From assembly GCF_000364225.2 (NCBI RefSeq), contig NZ_AQFT02000001.1:3739501-3803500 (forward strand): 64,000 nt of DNA. Reading direction: 5' to 3'. The notes under the pieces were generated by a model that was given only the letters and a program-made list of their open reading frames with translations, did no database searches and was not told the origin of the DNA. Positions 47,804-57,200 of this stretch are shown here, piece by piece. The first letter of the stretch is position 1. The number at the start of each line of letters is the position of its first letter. The position numbers and the translations under genes were made by a program. Origin of the DNA: Eubacterium plexicaudatum ASF492 (GTDB lineage Bacteria > Bacillota > Clostridia > Lachnospirales > Lachnospiraceae).

Positions 47804-47974
47804 TCACTGTTGCGGGATAAGCCCCCGGCGCGTTACATACTCCGTTGCAAAACGGCGGTGTTCCGCTTCCTTTTCCCGCCAATACTCCCATAATGCAGCG
47901 TCGGCGACTTCCGCAACATTCATTAAAAACCGTTCAAGCTGCTTTTGTTTTTCCTCTGCGCTACGTTTCCTCAT
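47804..47974 (-). CDS. Small conjugation-module protein
   Basis: 56 residues (MRKRSAEEKQKQLERFLMNV, EYWREKEAEHRRFATEYV), highly charged and helical. Start 47974 has GGAGGG 8 bases upstream and overlaps the traG stop by 14 bases. Found between traG and Maff2 genes in Tn1549-like modules; role unknown. Confidence 0.6.
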   Translation of the reverse strand: MRKRSAEEKQKQLERFLMNVAEVADAALWEYWREKEAEHRRFATEYVTRRGLIPQQ

Positions 47975-48775
47975 GGTCTGCGCCCTCCTGTAAATCTGCC
48001 GCGTCAATCTCGTAATAGTCAAAAACCTCGTCGGGCTTGACAATGGCGGGGCGGCGTTTAAGGTGCTTTTCCATGTCAAAGGCGTTCTTCGGGTCTGCGT
48101 CGGACAGGTACTTGTATTTCGGGTGCTTCGTTATGTCGAATTTATCCGAAAAGAACGGGCGCACCCCGCGTAGCTGCAAGATACATTTCCCTCCGTCCAT
48201 GACTGCGATTTCATCTTCCGTCATGAGCTGCTTTCCCAATTTCTGATAGTTCAGCCCATGCGAAAGCTCCCGCCCCCTTGTTTCGGAAGTGTTGAAGCTG
48301 TCTATCGTTTCTTTTCCTAAAATTTCCGATATTTCTTTAAGGGTGGTTTTCTCCTTGCCACCCAAGAAAAGCGTGGTGTCGCAGTTGCCGACTATGGTAT
48401 CGGCGTTGTCTTTTTAAATGGCTTTTAGCTGTGACTGGCTCTGCAAGATGATTGACGCGGATATTTCCCGGCTTCGTATCGTTGCAATGAGCTTTTCAAA
48501 CTTTGGTATCTGCCCGATATTCGCAAATTCATCAAGTAAGCACCTAACATGGACGGGAAGCCGCTCGCCGTATTCATCATCTGCTTTGTCGCACAAGAGG
48601 TTGAATAGCTGTGTGTAGAGAATACTCACGACAAAGTTAAAGGTGTCGTCGGTGTCGCTGATAATCACGAAAAGGGCGGTCTTTCTGTCGCCTATGGTGT
48701 CAAGCTCCATTTCGTCGGTTTCCATAAGCTCCCGCAGCTCCTTAAATAGCGATAGGTAATCCTTTGATGTTATCT
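47961..48775 (-). pseudogene. TraG/VirD4-type coupling protein, C-terminal part
   Basis: About 270 residues of a type IV coupling protein: DRKTALFVIISDTDDTFNFV, LLDEFANIGQIPKFEKLIAT (Walker B), REISASIILQSQSQLKAI, then KDNADTIVGNCDTTLFLGGK and the tail to 47961. An in-frame TAA at 48414-48416 stands where TAC (Tyr) is expected, so it is split. The 5' half is missing: a group II intron ends at 48776. Confidence 0.8.
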
Positions 48776-50439
48776 CCGGATTTTCCCCCGCCCTAAACCG
48801 GGCGTGAACCTTTCAGCTCACCCGGCTTACCATCAGGAACAGATTTTATTTCATCTCAATAACTCTCAACGTGGACAAGGCTTCTTAACTTATTGAGTTT
48901 TTCTTTCTGCTTTTGGTCAAGGCCTAGGATTTCCATATACTTTCTGATAATATCAGGGTTTGTGGCATGAATCAGATGATGTACATCTTCACATACCAAC
49001 ACCAGATTTTGATAGTTGTCCTTGCCGCCTAAATACCGTGGCACTTTGTGATGGCAATGAATATCGCCAATAGAAAGCACTTTGCCAGATACGGCACATT
49101 TTCCCATTTGGGCCGAATATAGTGAAAACCTGTTATCGTTGTATTCGATAGTACGGTATAGAACCGGGTTCCTCATCAGGTAATGAAGAACCGTCATATC
49201 GATTCTGTCCAGATTCTTATGGATTTCGGCTCTGCCCTCGGACGTATAAGAATTGATTTTGCGGTTTATGGACTTTGGGGGCTTGTGCCGTATGTAACCT
49301 ACCGGGACAACTGCGTGTCCGGCTACATATCGGAGCTGTTTGCTCTTCCCATACCGTTCCCTGATAACTTTTGGGACTTCACACGGAAGTTTCCTTTTCC
49401 TGACCTGTTTTGCAGTTTTAACCCGTTCTTTCAGTCTTGCCCGCAGGCTCTTGTGGACAGATAAGGCGAATGGCGTAAGGTCGTCGCAGACCTTTGTGGC
49501 TAATTGATAGTAGTCATGGATTCCCATTACATAAACGTTGTAGCGGCAAATCGCCTGATATTCAGTACGCTTGCCTTGTGACGGGAACTCAATGTCGTAA
49601 ATCAGCCGTTTTAAGTTTGGTTTTATTTTCGCGATAGATTTCTCTCTGATATGGCTCTCCACTACATATTTGGTGCGTCCGTCGCTCCGTTTCCCACGGG
49701 GGATAACCTTTAGCTTGAAACCGATTTTGTCCTCCGCAGTGCGGAAAACTTATGGCTTTTGCTCACGCTTCCATTCGGATTGACTGTTTCCTTATACGGG
49801 AACTCTGTCGGTATTTCTTCCCATTGACTCGCAAGCCACCAATCTAATTCATTCAGAACTACATTGGAGAGCAGGGGCGAGATAATACCGCCCTGCGGCG
49901 TCCCGACTTCCGGGAATCCAATCCCGGCCACCTCCGCTTTTAACATAGCGGATAGGATACAGAGCAGCTTTTTGTCATGGATTCCCATTGTCCAGAGCTG
50001 TTTCAGCAGTTTTCCGTGGTTCACGTTGTCGAAGAACCCCTTGATGTCTATATCTACGACATAGTGGAGATTGCTTCTCTGCATATCCTTATGAACCTGA
50101 GCGATTGCGTGCTGTTGGTTCCTGTTAGGGCGGAATCCATAGCTATGGTCGTGGAATTTAGCCTCACATATCGGCTCCATGACCTGCAATACGCACTGTT
50201 GTATCAGCCTGTCCATAATTGTCGGTATTCCAAGCGGGCGTTTCTTTGTTGGGTCATTTCCTTTCGGAATCTCTACCCGCCGGACACTTTGCGGAACGTA
50301 CCAGTCTAACTTGTGCTGTACGGAAGAAATTAGCTGTTCATCAGAGAGTGTTGCTAATTCTGTAATTGTTTTTCCATCTGTGCCGGGTGTCATGCTCCCA
50401 TGGTTTTCTTGATGTTGCGGTATGCCAGCCGTATATTTT
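48776..50439 (-). mobile_element. Group II intron inserted in traG, 5' end lost
   Basis: On the minus strand the 3' end has a textbook domain V (AGCCGGGTGAGCTGAAAGGT... CCCGGTT) at about 48800-48835 and a short domain VI ending at 48776, directly joined to traG codons. The intron protein gene fills most of the rest. The 5' third is missing where an IS66 begins at 50440. Confidence 0.8.
48856..50439 (-). pseudogene. Group II intron reverse transcriptase/maturase without YADD
   Basis: RT part: PGTDGKTITELATLSDEQLI, RRVEIPKGNDPTKKRPLGIP, YGFRPNRNQQHAIAQVHKDM, YVVDIDIKGFFDNVNHGKLL, GTPQGGIISPLLSNVVLNEL. Then after SKSHKFSALRRTK the sequence jumps to IGFKLKVIPRGKRSDGRTKY in another frame: the ~70 residues with the YADD catalytic box are deleted. 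The maturase (X) domain and an HNH domain (CAVSGKVLSIGDIHCHHKVP) remain. One G added at 50397-50399 would join the N-terminus (NIRLAYRNIKKTMGSMTPG). Confidence 0.8.
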
Positions 50440-50494
50440 GTAAGCGATGAATAACCTACCGTTCCACATATGTTCCGTTTAGGTGTAAAATAGT

Positions 50495-52207
50495 CTATAT
50501 TGGCAATTGAGGTTTGTTTTCAGGTGTTATCGCTTCAACATCGATCAGTCCTGTGCAGCGTTCTTTGATAAAATCACTCCACGGAAGAAGCGTTTTAACT
50601 GCATTAGGATCATCTTTATGCTCAGGCATGTACAGCAGCAGGACATAAAGGTATTGGAATACATTCAGCTTATTGGCTTTTGCGGTTTCTATTATACTGT
50701 AAACAAGCGCACTTGCTTCTGCCCCAGCCGCAGATGTGTGGAACAGCGAGTTCTTCCTGCCAATAGCATACGATTTTGCGCAGCGTTCGGCTCTATTATT
50801 AGAAAGTTCGCATCTGCCGTCCAGCATATAGCTCTGTAGTGTCTCTCTGTGGTTTATTGAATAATTGACGGCTTTTTCCAGCTTGCTGCCGCCAAGCGGT
50901 TTTAGGGCTTCAATCCATGACCAGAACTTTTCCCAGACAGGTGCCTCCTTTTCCAGCCGTTTTTCCTGGCGCTTTTCTGGGCCCATGCCTTTCAGCCCTT
51001 TTTCAATGAAAAAGAGCTTGTTGAAAAACACGAGGCCGATCTCAGCCGGGATCATGTTTTCCATCTGTTCCGGATCCGGAAGCGGGATGTCTTTTACATC
51101 CGTTTCTGAATTTATGTCCAGCAGCTTCAGCTTTTTCCGCCGTTCTGCCGGGAGGGCTTCGTAAAATTTTCTGCGGCAGTGCGCAGAGCATACGGCAAGG
51201 ACCACATCCTCCACCTGGTTATAGCCGCTGTACCCATCGCACTGCACGATGCCGGAAAAACCCTCCAGGAAAGCTTTTGGGAAAACGCCGCTGCGCCCCG
51301 CCTGGTATTCATAGAGTACGATCGGCGCCAGGCCGTCGCTCCCGCTTAAATACATCCACATGTATGATATAGATTCCGCGGCTTTCCCCTTTTCGTGCAG
51401 CACCTGGCAGGTTGTTTCATCCGCATGGATAATATCCCTTTGCAGGAGGAGCCGGTGCATTTGGTCATATACCGGCTGGAAATATTCCATGGCACATTTT
51501 ATATACCAGTTTGCCATGGTTTCACGCGGCAGCTCCAATCCAAGCTGGGCCATGCAGGCCTCCTGGCGGTAGTATGGGACGCTTACAAAACTTTTTTCAA
51601 ACATGACGTACGCAACAACAGACGGCGACGCCGGGCTGTGCGCCATAAGCGGTACAGGCGTCTGCGCCTGCACGATTGTGCCGTCGCCGTCTTTACGGCA
51701 TTCCGGGCAGATCAGTTCTTCCTGCATATAGCGGACACGCTCCACTTTTGCCGGGGTTATACGCAGCTCTGTGCGGACTTGTTTATATCCAAGCAGGATC
51801 ATTTCCGCATTGCAGTACGGGCAGAGCCGGTCCTTATCCGGGACAGGGATTATGACATCGCGGACAGGGATGTCCGCATAACGCTCATCCCTCGCGGCTT
51901 TCTTCTTTTTCGTCCGGGTGTGTTCTTTCACCGTTGTTTTTGCAGGCGGGTTTTCCGGTTCATCCCCGCAACTGGCTGGCGAAGTTTTTGTCTTCTCGCT
52001 TTTTGTGCCGAACAGCTGGCGCTTAAATTCTTCAAGCGTTTCCTCCAGGCCGGACTTTAAAAGGCGCAGTTCATCCACAAGGGCGCGCAGTTGTGCTATG
52101 GTCTGTTCCTGCTCCAGGATGCGTGCGTCCTGGGACTGTATCTGCATTTTCTGCTGCTCCACCATTGTTTCCAGCAGCCGGATATAATCTTCCATATTAA
52201 CTGGCAT
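50495..52207 (-). CDS. tnpC: IS66 transposase TnpC
   Basis: A 570-residue DDE transposase: coiled coil (LLETMVEQQKMQIQSQDARI), linker with FGTKSEK, zinc finger CPYCNAEMILLGY...CPEC, catalytic region DIIHADETTCQVLHEKGKAA, IVQCDGYSGYNQV, LDGRCELSNNRAERCAKSYA. Start 52207 (MPVNMEDYIRLL) has GGAGGGT 5 bases upstream. Confidence 0.93.
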   Translation of the reverse strand: MPVNMEDYIRLLETMVEQQKMQIQSQDARILEQEQTIAQLRALVDELRLLKSGLEETLEEFKRQLFGTKSEKTKTSPASCGDEPENPPAKTTVKEHTRTKKKKAARDERYADIPVRDVIIPVPDKDRLCPYCNAEMILLGYKQVRTELRITPAKVERVRYMQEELICPECRKDGDGTIVQAQTPVPLMAHSPASPSVVAYVMFEKSFVSVPYYRQEACMAQLGLELPRETMANWYIKCAMEYFQPVYDQMHRLLLQRDIIHADETTCQVLHEKGKAAESISYMWMYLSGSDGLAPIVLYEYQAGRSGVFPKAFLEGFSGIVQCDGYSGYNQVEDVVLAVCSAHCRRKFYEALPAERRKKLKLLDINSETDVKDIPLPDPEQMENMIPAEIGLVFFNKLFFIEKGLKGMGPEKRQEKRLEKEAPVWEKFWSWIEALKPLGGSKLEKAVNYSINHRETLQSYMLDGRCELSNNRAERCAKSYAIGRKNSLFHTSAAGAEASALVYSIIETAKANKLNVFQYLYVLLLYMPEHKDDPNAVKTLLPWSDFIKERCTGLIDVEAITPENKPQLPI

Positions 52208-52495
52208 GTGTACCCTCCGTGTTTCCATTTACTTACATTATAAGGAAACGCGGGGATGAAATCAAACCGACCATACCTGCGCGATAGGCACAATGACGGA
52301 CTGGAAACTGCCGCCAGATACAGGAAAAAGGCTTAAAAACAGCATTTTTCATGCAGGTTATCCACAGTTTTGCGGCCTGGCGCTGCGTTATGCGTGGACA
52401 GCATCCCGGAAAAAAACAGCGTCGTGGATAACATTCCCTGGCGGCTTGCGGCGCTGGAAAATAAATTTTTAAATTTCTACATAATGCACAAAAGT

Positions 52496-52852
52496 TCAGA
52501 AGTCCTTCCTGCCGGAAGGCTGCACCGCCTTTGGCTGGCAGATGGAGAGTCCTTCCAGAAGCCATCGCAGCTGCTGGCGGGTAAGCGGCCTTACTTGCGA
52601 AGCGTCCCGCGGCCACTGGAATTTTCCATTGTCCAGGCGTTTTGTGCAGAGCACGAACCCCGTCTGGTCAAAGTACAGGGCCTTTAGCGTATTTCTTTTC
52701 CGGCCGCAGAACAGATAAAGGGCGTCCGAATAAGGGTCCATCTGGTAAGTGTCCCGGATCAGGGACATAAGGCCGTCAAAGCTGCGCCGCATATCGGTGC
52801 ATCCAGTGACGATATAAACTTTCGTGTCACTGGACAATGCACCTAACAGCAC
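52496..52852 (-). CDS. tnpB: IS66 accessory protein TnpB
   Basis: A 118-residue IS66 Orf2: VYIVTGCTDMRRSFDGLMSL, LYLFCGRKRNTLKALYFDQT, GFVLCTKRLDNGKFQWP. Required for transposition in studied IS66 members. Start overlaps tnpA by 10 bases. Confidence 0.92.
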   Translation of the reverse strand: MLLGALSSDTKVYIVTGCTDMRRSFDGLMSLIRDTYQMDPYSDALYLFCGRKRNTLKALYFDQTGFVLCTKRLDNGKFQWPRDASQVRPLTRQQLRWLLEGLSICQPKAVQPSGRKDF

Positions 52853-53238
52853 AGCCTCCCCAGCGCCAGAAGCGTATTCCGTATGGTATCTTCTGAAGCA
52901 CCGTCTGCAATTTCAATGCTGTACCCCGGCATCCTGACCGTGATGGCAGCATGGGCTGCTGGAACCGGCAGCGTATCACTTGCAGCGCAGCCTGGATCAG
53001 GGACAGGGCTGCTGCCCAGCTCCAGTGGAACCACTTCGTGCATCTGTCTGGATGGGGCCGCCTGCGGATCTGGTATGATACAGGATTTTTTCTTTAGGTC
53101 TGAAACTTTGTTATGAAATGTTTTTATGGATATGGAATGCAGCCGGCACCATTCTCTGTCAGGCAGGCCGCTCGTGCGGCATTCCTGGATCAGCTCCAGC
53201 CATTCCTGGTCACTGCGGGTTTTCTTTTTCTCTGACAT
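52843..53238 (-). CDS. tnpA: IS66 accessory protein TnpA
   Basis: A 131-residue IS66 Orf1: helix-turn-helix region (WLELIQECRTSGLPDREWCR, LHSISIKTFHNKVSDLKKK) and a C-terminal part with IEIADGASEDTIRNTLLALG. Likely DNA-binding. First gene of the IS66 operon. Confidence 0.88.
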   Translation of the reverse strand: MSEKKKTRSDQEWLELIQECRTSGLPDREWCRLHSISIKTFHNKVSDLKKKSCIIPDPQAAPSRQMHEVVPLELGSSPVPDPGCAASDTLPVPAAHAAITVRMPGYSIEIADGASEDTIRNTLLALGRLCC

Positions 53239-53414
53239 AGCATCATCTCCTGATTATTATTTTTGGAATGGATGGCAGTAGTGGAGCCGCAGGAAAAGCA
53301 ATAAACGGCTGCCGGGCTACTTTATCAAGAACTGATGTGGACATCCGCTCCAAGCTGATACCATTATAGAGCAAAATCAAGTTCCTGTGGAACGGTGGGT
53401 TATTCATCGCTTAC

Positions 53415-53742
53415 AAAGAAACGGCACCAGGCACAGGAAACAGAGGCAAAGATCAACCTTGGGCGGGAAATAGATTCTATCATAAAGGATGCGGAGAAGC
53501 TGTCATCGACGCAGGAAAACCGCCCTAAATCAGAGCGGCTTGCCGGGCTCAGGGGAAACCGGAAGGAAGAACGGGAACAGATCAGGAAGCAGGAGGCTTT
53601 CACTGCTGAAGTGGAAAGCGCCGCAGAACAGCCAGGAAGGGAGAAAACGGAAGAAATCTCCCCTGCCATGCAGATGATCAGAAGAAAGATGGAGGAAAAG
53701 ATAAAGGATGAATCCTTATATGGAAAAGGCTCGCTATCATGA
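53415..53742 (+). pseudogene. tnsB: tnsB C-terminus of the first Tn7-like element
   Basis: The frame is open from the IS66 edge: KKRHQAQETEAKINLGREID, KSERLAGLRGNRKEEREQIR, MQMIRRKMEEKIKDESLYGK. It matches the last ~105 residues of the complete TnsB at 59656-61848. tnsA and most of tnsB were lost with the IS66 event. The tail overlaps the tnsC start as in element 2. Confidence 0.88.
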
Positions 53743-55246
53743 GCAGGTGATCCCAGAGTACCGGGGGAATCCAATGATTGAGGCACTCCCAGAGATATGG
53801 TCGGGCGAAACAGTGGTGGAGATGCTTTCAGAGGATGCGCCATACCATGACGGTGAGCGTATGCTGGATGCCCATTACCGTATGCACTGTATCCAGCGCC
53901 TGTTCCATTACTTCCAGCCATTAGAGCAGCACATAGATATCGAACAGCGGATTTCGAGGTGCATCCGCCAGGGCTACTTGAATCGGAACCCGCTCTCCCA
54001 GGAGTATGCCAGAACCCTTGCGGATGGATATGAAGCACTGGTAGGCAGGAAGGGCTACCAGTCGATACAGGGATTCCGCCCAAACGCTTCCGGGTTTACC
54101 ATTATCGGGATGTCCGGCGTGGGGAAAAGCACGGCTGTCGAGAAGATACTGTCCTTATACCCTCAGTGCATTGAGCATTCCTGCTACTGCGGCCAGCCGC
54201 TCATGGTGACACAGCTTGTATGGCTGAAACTGGACTGCCCGCATGACGGCTCAATAAAAGGACTCTGTTTCCAGTTTTTTAATGCCGTTGACAGGACCGC
54301 CGGCACGGACTACTTCCCAAGGTATACGAAGGCCCGCTACACGGTGGATGTGCTGATGGTTTTAATGACGCAGCTAGTGAACCTTTACCAGATCGGGATA
54401 CTCATCATAGATGAGATCCAGCACCTGAGCCTTGCAAAAGGCGGAGGCTCGGAGAAGATGTTGAATTTCTTCGTCACCCTTGTCAATACCATAGGAATCC
54501 CCGTAGTGATGATTGGGACGACAAAGGCAATGTCTATCTTGCAGAGCGAATTCCGCCAGGCCAGGAGGGGGAGCGGACAGGGAGACCTGCTGTGGGACAG
54601 GATGCAGAATGACCTGTCATGGAAGGTGTTTACGGCATCCATGTGGCGGCATCAGTGGACAAGGGAGAAAGTTGCCCTGACAGGCGAAATAAGGGATGCC
54701 CTTTATGAAGAAAGCCAGGGGATCATCGACATCGCCGTAAAGCTGTATGCAATGGTACAGGTTAAAGCGATTACAACAGGAAAAGACACATTCGGCGTAA
54801 AAGATTTCCATACGGCTGCAGCTGAAAAGCTGGGCCTGGTCAAGCCTATGCTGGATGCCCTGCGTGCAGGGGACAAGAAAAAAATCCAACAGTACGGGGA
54901 CATTTCCCCTGTCAGCATAGAGGATTATCTGTCGGCTTATGCCTCTGCTGTGAAGCAGCCAATACCAGAGAAGAAGGCAGAAGAAAAAGTTTCCGTGCTG
55001 GAGAAAGCTGTCCTGAAACTATTGGAGTTGGGAGTTGAGCCGCCAGTAGCGAAACGGCTGGCAGGAAAGGTGGCAGCATCCCATGACAATAAGTTGGATG
55101 TCACAACTGTGGTGAAAGAAGCGTATTACCTGTATGTTATGGATGGGAAGGAAAAGATGGAGGACAGAGATGAGCTGGATTTAAGGGAGCAGGATGGTTA
55201 TGAGGAACTGAAAGAGAAAGGCATGGTTGATGGAATGGAGTGGTGA
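53708..55246 (+). CDS. tnsC: TnsC-like AAA+ transposition regulator (element 1)
   Basis: A 512-residue AAA+ protein with Walker A IIGMSGVGKSTAVE (134-142), Walker B GILIIDEIQHLS (~231-240), sensor VVMIGTTKAMSIL and an arginine-rich RQARRGSGQG. TnsC binds DNA with ATP and passes target information from TnsD/TniQ to TnsAB. The C-terminal ~120 residues are variable, as in TnsC tails that contact TnsA/B. Overlaps tnsB by 35 bases and tnsD by ~7. Confidence 0.9.
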   Translation: MNPYMEKARYHEQVIPEYRGNPMIEALPEIWSGETVVEMLSEDAPYHDGERMLDAHYRMHCIQRLFHYFQPLEQHIDIEQRISRCIRQGYLNRNPLSQEYARTLADGYEALVGRKGYQSIQGFRPNASGFTIIGMSGVGKSTAVEKILSLYPQCIEHSCYCGQPLMVTQLVWLKLDCPHDGSIKGLCFQFFNAVDRTAGTDYFPRYTKARYTVDVLMVLMTQLVNLYQIGILIIDEIQHLSLAKGGGSEKMLNFFVTLVNTIGIPVVMIGTTKAMSILQSEFRQARRGSGQGDLLWDRMQNDLSWKVFTASMWRHQWTREKVALTGEIRDALYEESQGIIDIAVKLYAMVQVKAITTGKDTFGVKDFHTAAAEKLGLVKPMLDALRAGDKKKIQQYGDISPVSIEDYLSAYASAVKQPIPEKKAEEKVSVLEKAVLKLLELGVEPPVAKRLAGKVAASHDNKLDVTTVVKEAYYLYVMDGKEKMEDRDELDLREQDGYEELKEKGMVDGMEW

Positions 55247-57093
55247 TCTTGCGGAGACTGAAATTTTTCCCTGCGCCTTATCCTGACGAGTGTTATTACA
55301 GTATTTTTTGCCGATATTTTGCAAGGAGCGGCAGTACGTCGAATAAGCGTACAATTTTTGAACTGTTTGGCGAAGCACAGAGCCTTGCGGCATTTGTGTT
55401 CCTGCCCCGAAGACTGGAGCTTGTGGACATCTGGCTTGGGGCAGACAGCCCGGTTAAGAGGGAAAAACTCGCATTGGACAACAGCTGCTACGCCTATTTT
55501 TCCACAGCATTTACCAGGCGGTTGTTCGAGGGGATGGAGAGAAAGATAAAAACCGGGGAGCCTGACAGGAGCCTTGAGCGGCGCATCATACAGAAATGCA
55601 GGAGGAGCCACTGGCCTGAGCGTCTGCGCTACTGCCCCGACTGCGTCCGTGAGGACGTGGAAAGGTATGGGGAAACATACTGGCACAGGATGCCGCAGCT
55701 TCCGGGAGTTGAGTATTGCCTCAGGCATGGAAATCCAATCCAGGACAGCGGAGTCACATTCCGTCAGATAACAATGGCCTTCTGCCCTGCTTCCCATGCC
55801 CTGCAAGGCCTGACACTGCAAGAAGATGCGGAGAAAAAGAAATACCGCCAGAGATACATGGCTATCGCGAGGGATACAGAGTGGCTTTTGCGGAATGGGC
55901 TGAAGCTGGAAGGCTGTCGGAGCATCGCCCATAAATACAAAGAATTATTTATGGAGAAAGGCCTCACGACGGCGCAGGGAGTACGCTATCCGGATCGTAT
56001 CAAAACAGCGTTTACTGAGTACCATGGCAAGGGGTTTTTAAAACAGATGTTCCAGGATAAGGAGAACTATCTGTACTGGCTGGACTTTGCATTTGAAAGC
56101 GTTTCAGAACATCTGCGGCCACTGCACCATATCCTTTTGATGGAGTTTTTAAAAGGGTCTGCCGAAAAGTTTTACGAAGCCATACCAGAGATCGAGCCTT
56201 ATGGGGGTGGCCCCTGGCCGTGTATCAATAAGGTATGCTGCCATTATGGGAAAGACGGGGCAGAAAAAATATCCATCACCTATATGAATGGGCAGACAAT
56301 CGGGCACTTCCGGTGTATGGGATGCGGCATGAAATACCAACGCTCCCGCCCATGGCAGGAGTTTGAGGAATATGCGGATCATGCGGTTATACTTGATTAC
56401 GGGGATTATTGGTATAGGAAGCTGAGGGAATGTGTCGAGGTTAAAGGTTTGAACCAGGCAGAAACGGCAAAGGTGATGAAATGCACGACTACAACTGTAA
56501 GGAAGCGGGCAGAAGAAATCGGCTTGGATCTCCATATGAACAGAAAAAGCTGTATTTACCATGAAAAAGAATGGAAAGACTTAGACCGCTCCCAGTATTT
56601 CCGTGCAAAAGTTAGCGAGGCTCTGCAATATCAGCCGGAACTTACGGCAAAGGAGCTTGATGAATTAGTTCCGGGTGCCTACGCATGGTTCCATAAGAAT
56701 GACTTCCAGTGGCTGAAGGAACGATTGGTGATTGATCAGGATAAACAGTACTGGACGATATGGGAACAGGAACATTTGAAGCTTTTAAAAGAGGCTTATG
56801 AATGTATAAAGCAAACCGGCGATTCGGATCGCCGTATTACGATAGGATGGATTTGCAGCACCGCTGGTCTGCGTGAGTGTGAAATCAAAGGAAGGCTACA
56901 CCGGTTTCCAGACATAAAGGGTTTTATAGATGAAGTGGTAGAACGCAAGGAAGAATGGCTGGGGAGAAGGTTTATGGTGATAGCAGAAAAGAAGAAAATG
57001 GCCGGAGAATATTTGCTTCTTGCTGATATAAAGAAACAAATGGGACTGAAACCAAACACTTATAAAAATATGCTGTTCTCATCCAAAAGTTAA
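55240..57093 (+). CDS. tnsD: TnsD/TniQ target-selection protein (element 1)
   Basis: A ~617-residue protein. N-terminal TniQ domain: LKFFPAPYPDECYYSIFCRY, TIFELFGEAQSLAAFVFLPR; zinc finger LRYCPDCVREDVERYGETYW ... YCLRHG. The C-terminal half has further Cys pairs (CINKVCCHYG, CMGCGMKYQRSRP) and helix-turn-helix segments (LNQAETAKVMKCTTTTVRKR), as expected for a sequence-specific att-site binder. Start at GTG 55240/55243 overlapping the tnsC stop. Length fits TnsD rather than the short TniQ of CRISPR-linked elements. Confidence 0.88.
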   Translation: MVILRRLKFFPAPYPDECYYSIFCRYFARSGSTSNKRTIFELFGEAQSLAAFVFLPRRLELVDIWLGADSPVKREKLALDNSCYAYFSTAFTRRLFEGMERKIKTGEPDRSLERRIIQKCRRSHWPERLRYCPDCVREDVERYGETYWHRMPQLPGVEYCLRHGNPIQDSGVTFRQITMAFCPASHALQGLTLQEDAEKKKYRQRYMAIARDTEWLLRNGLKLEGCRSIAHKYKELFMEKGLTTAQGVRYPDRIKTAFTEYHGKGFLKQMFQDKENYLYWLDFAFESVSEHLRPLHHILLMEFLKGSAEKFYEAIPEIEPYGGGPWPCINKVCCHYGKDGAEKISITYMNGQTIGHFRCMGCGMKYQRSRPWQEFEEYADHAVILDYGDYWYRKLRECVEVKGLNQAETAKVMKCTTTTVRKRAEEIGLDLHMNRKSCIYHEKEWKDLDRSQYFRAKVSEALQYQPELTAKELDELVPGAYAWFHKNDFQWLKERLVIDQDKQYWTIWEQEHLKLLKEAYECIKQTGDSDRRITIGWICSTAGLRECEIKGRLHRFPDIKGFIDEVVERKEEWLGRRFMVIAEKKKMAGEYLLLADIKKQMGLKPNTYKNMLFSSKS

Positions 57094-57200
57094 TTGAAGA
57101 ATTGAATCAGTAGTATTAATAATTGTTTTGCTATAACATAATGATTGTATAAAGTATGCCGATGTTATTATATATTTAACAGGGATGGAGGGGTAAATTT

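Larger units (their letters stand above)
50440..53414 (-). mobile_element. Complete IS66-family element (tnpA, tnpB, tnpC)
   Basis: A 2975-bp IS with inverted repeats GTAAGCGATGAATAACC(T/C)ACC (50440 onward and complement ending 53414). Three genes in the canonical order. No 8-bp target duplication: the left flank is a reverse transcriptase gene, the right flank a tnsB gene, so the IS bridges a deletion or recombination. The 288-bp tnpB-tnpC gap (52208-52495) is non-coding and holds TTATCCACA at 52358-52366 and GTGGATAA at 52424. Confidence 0.9.

Noticed and set aside
51395..52060. A 221-residue plus-strand frame
   Set aside because: Antisense of IS66 tnpC.
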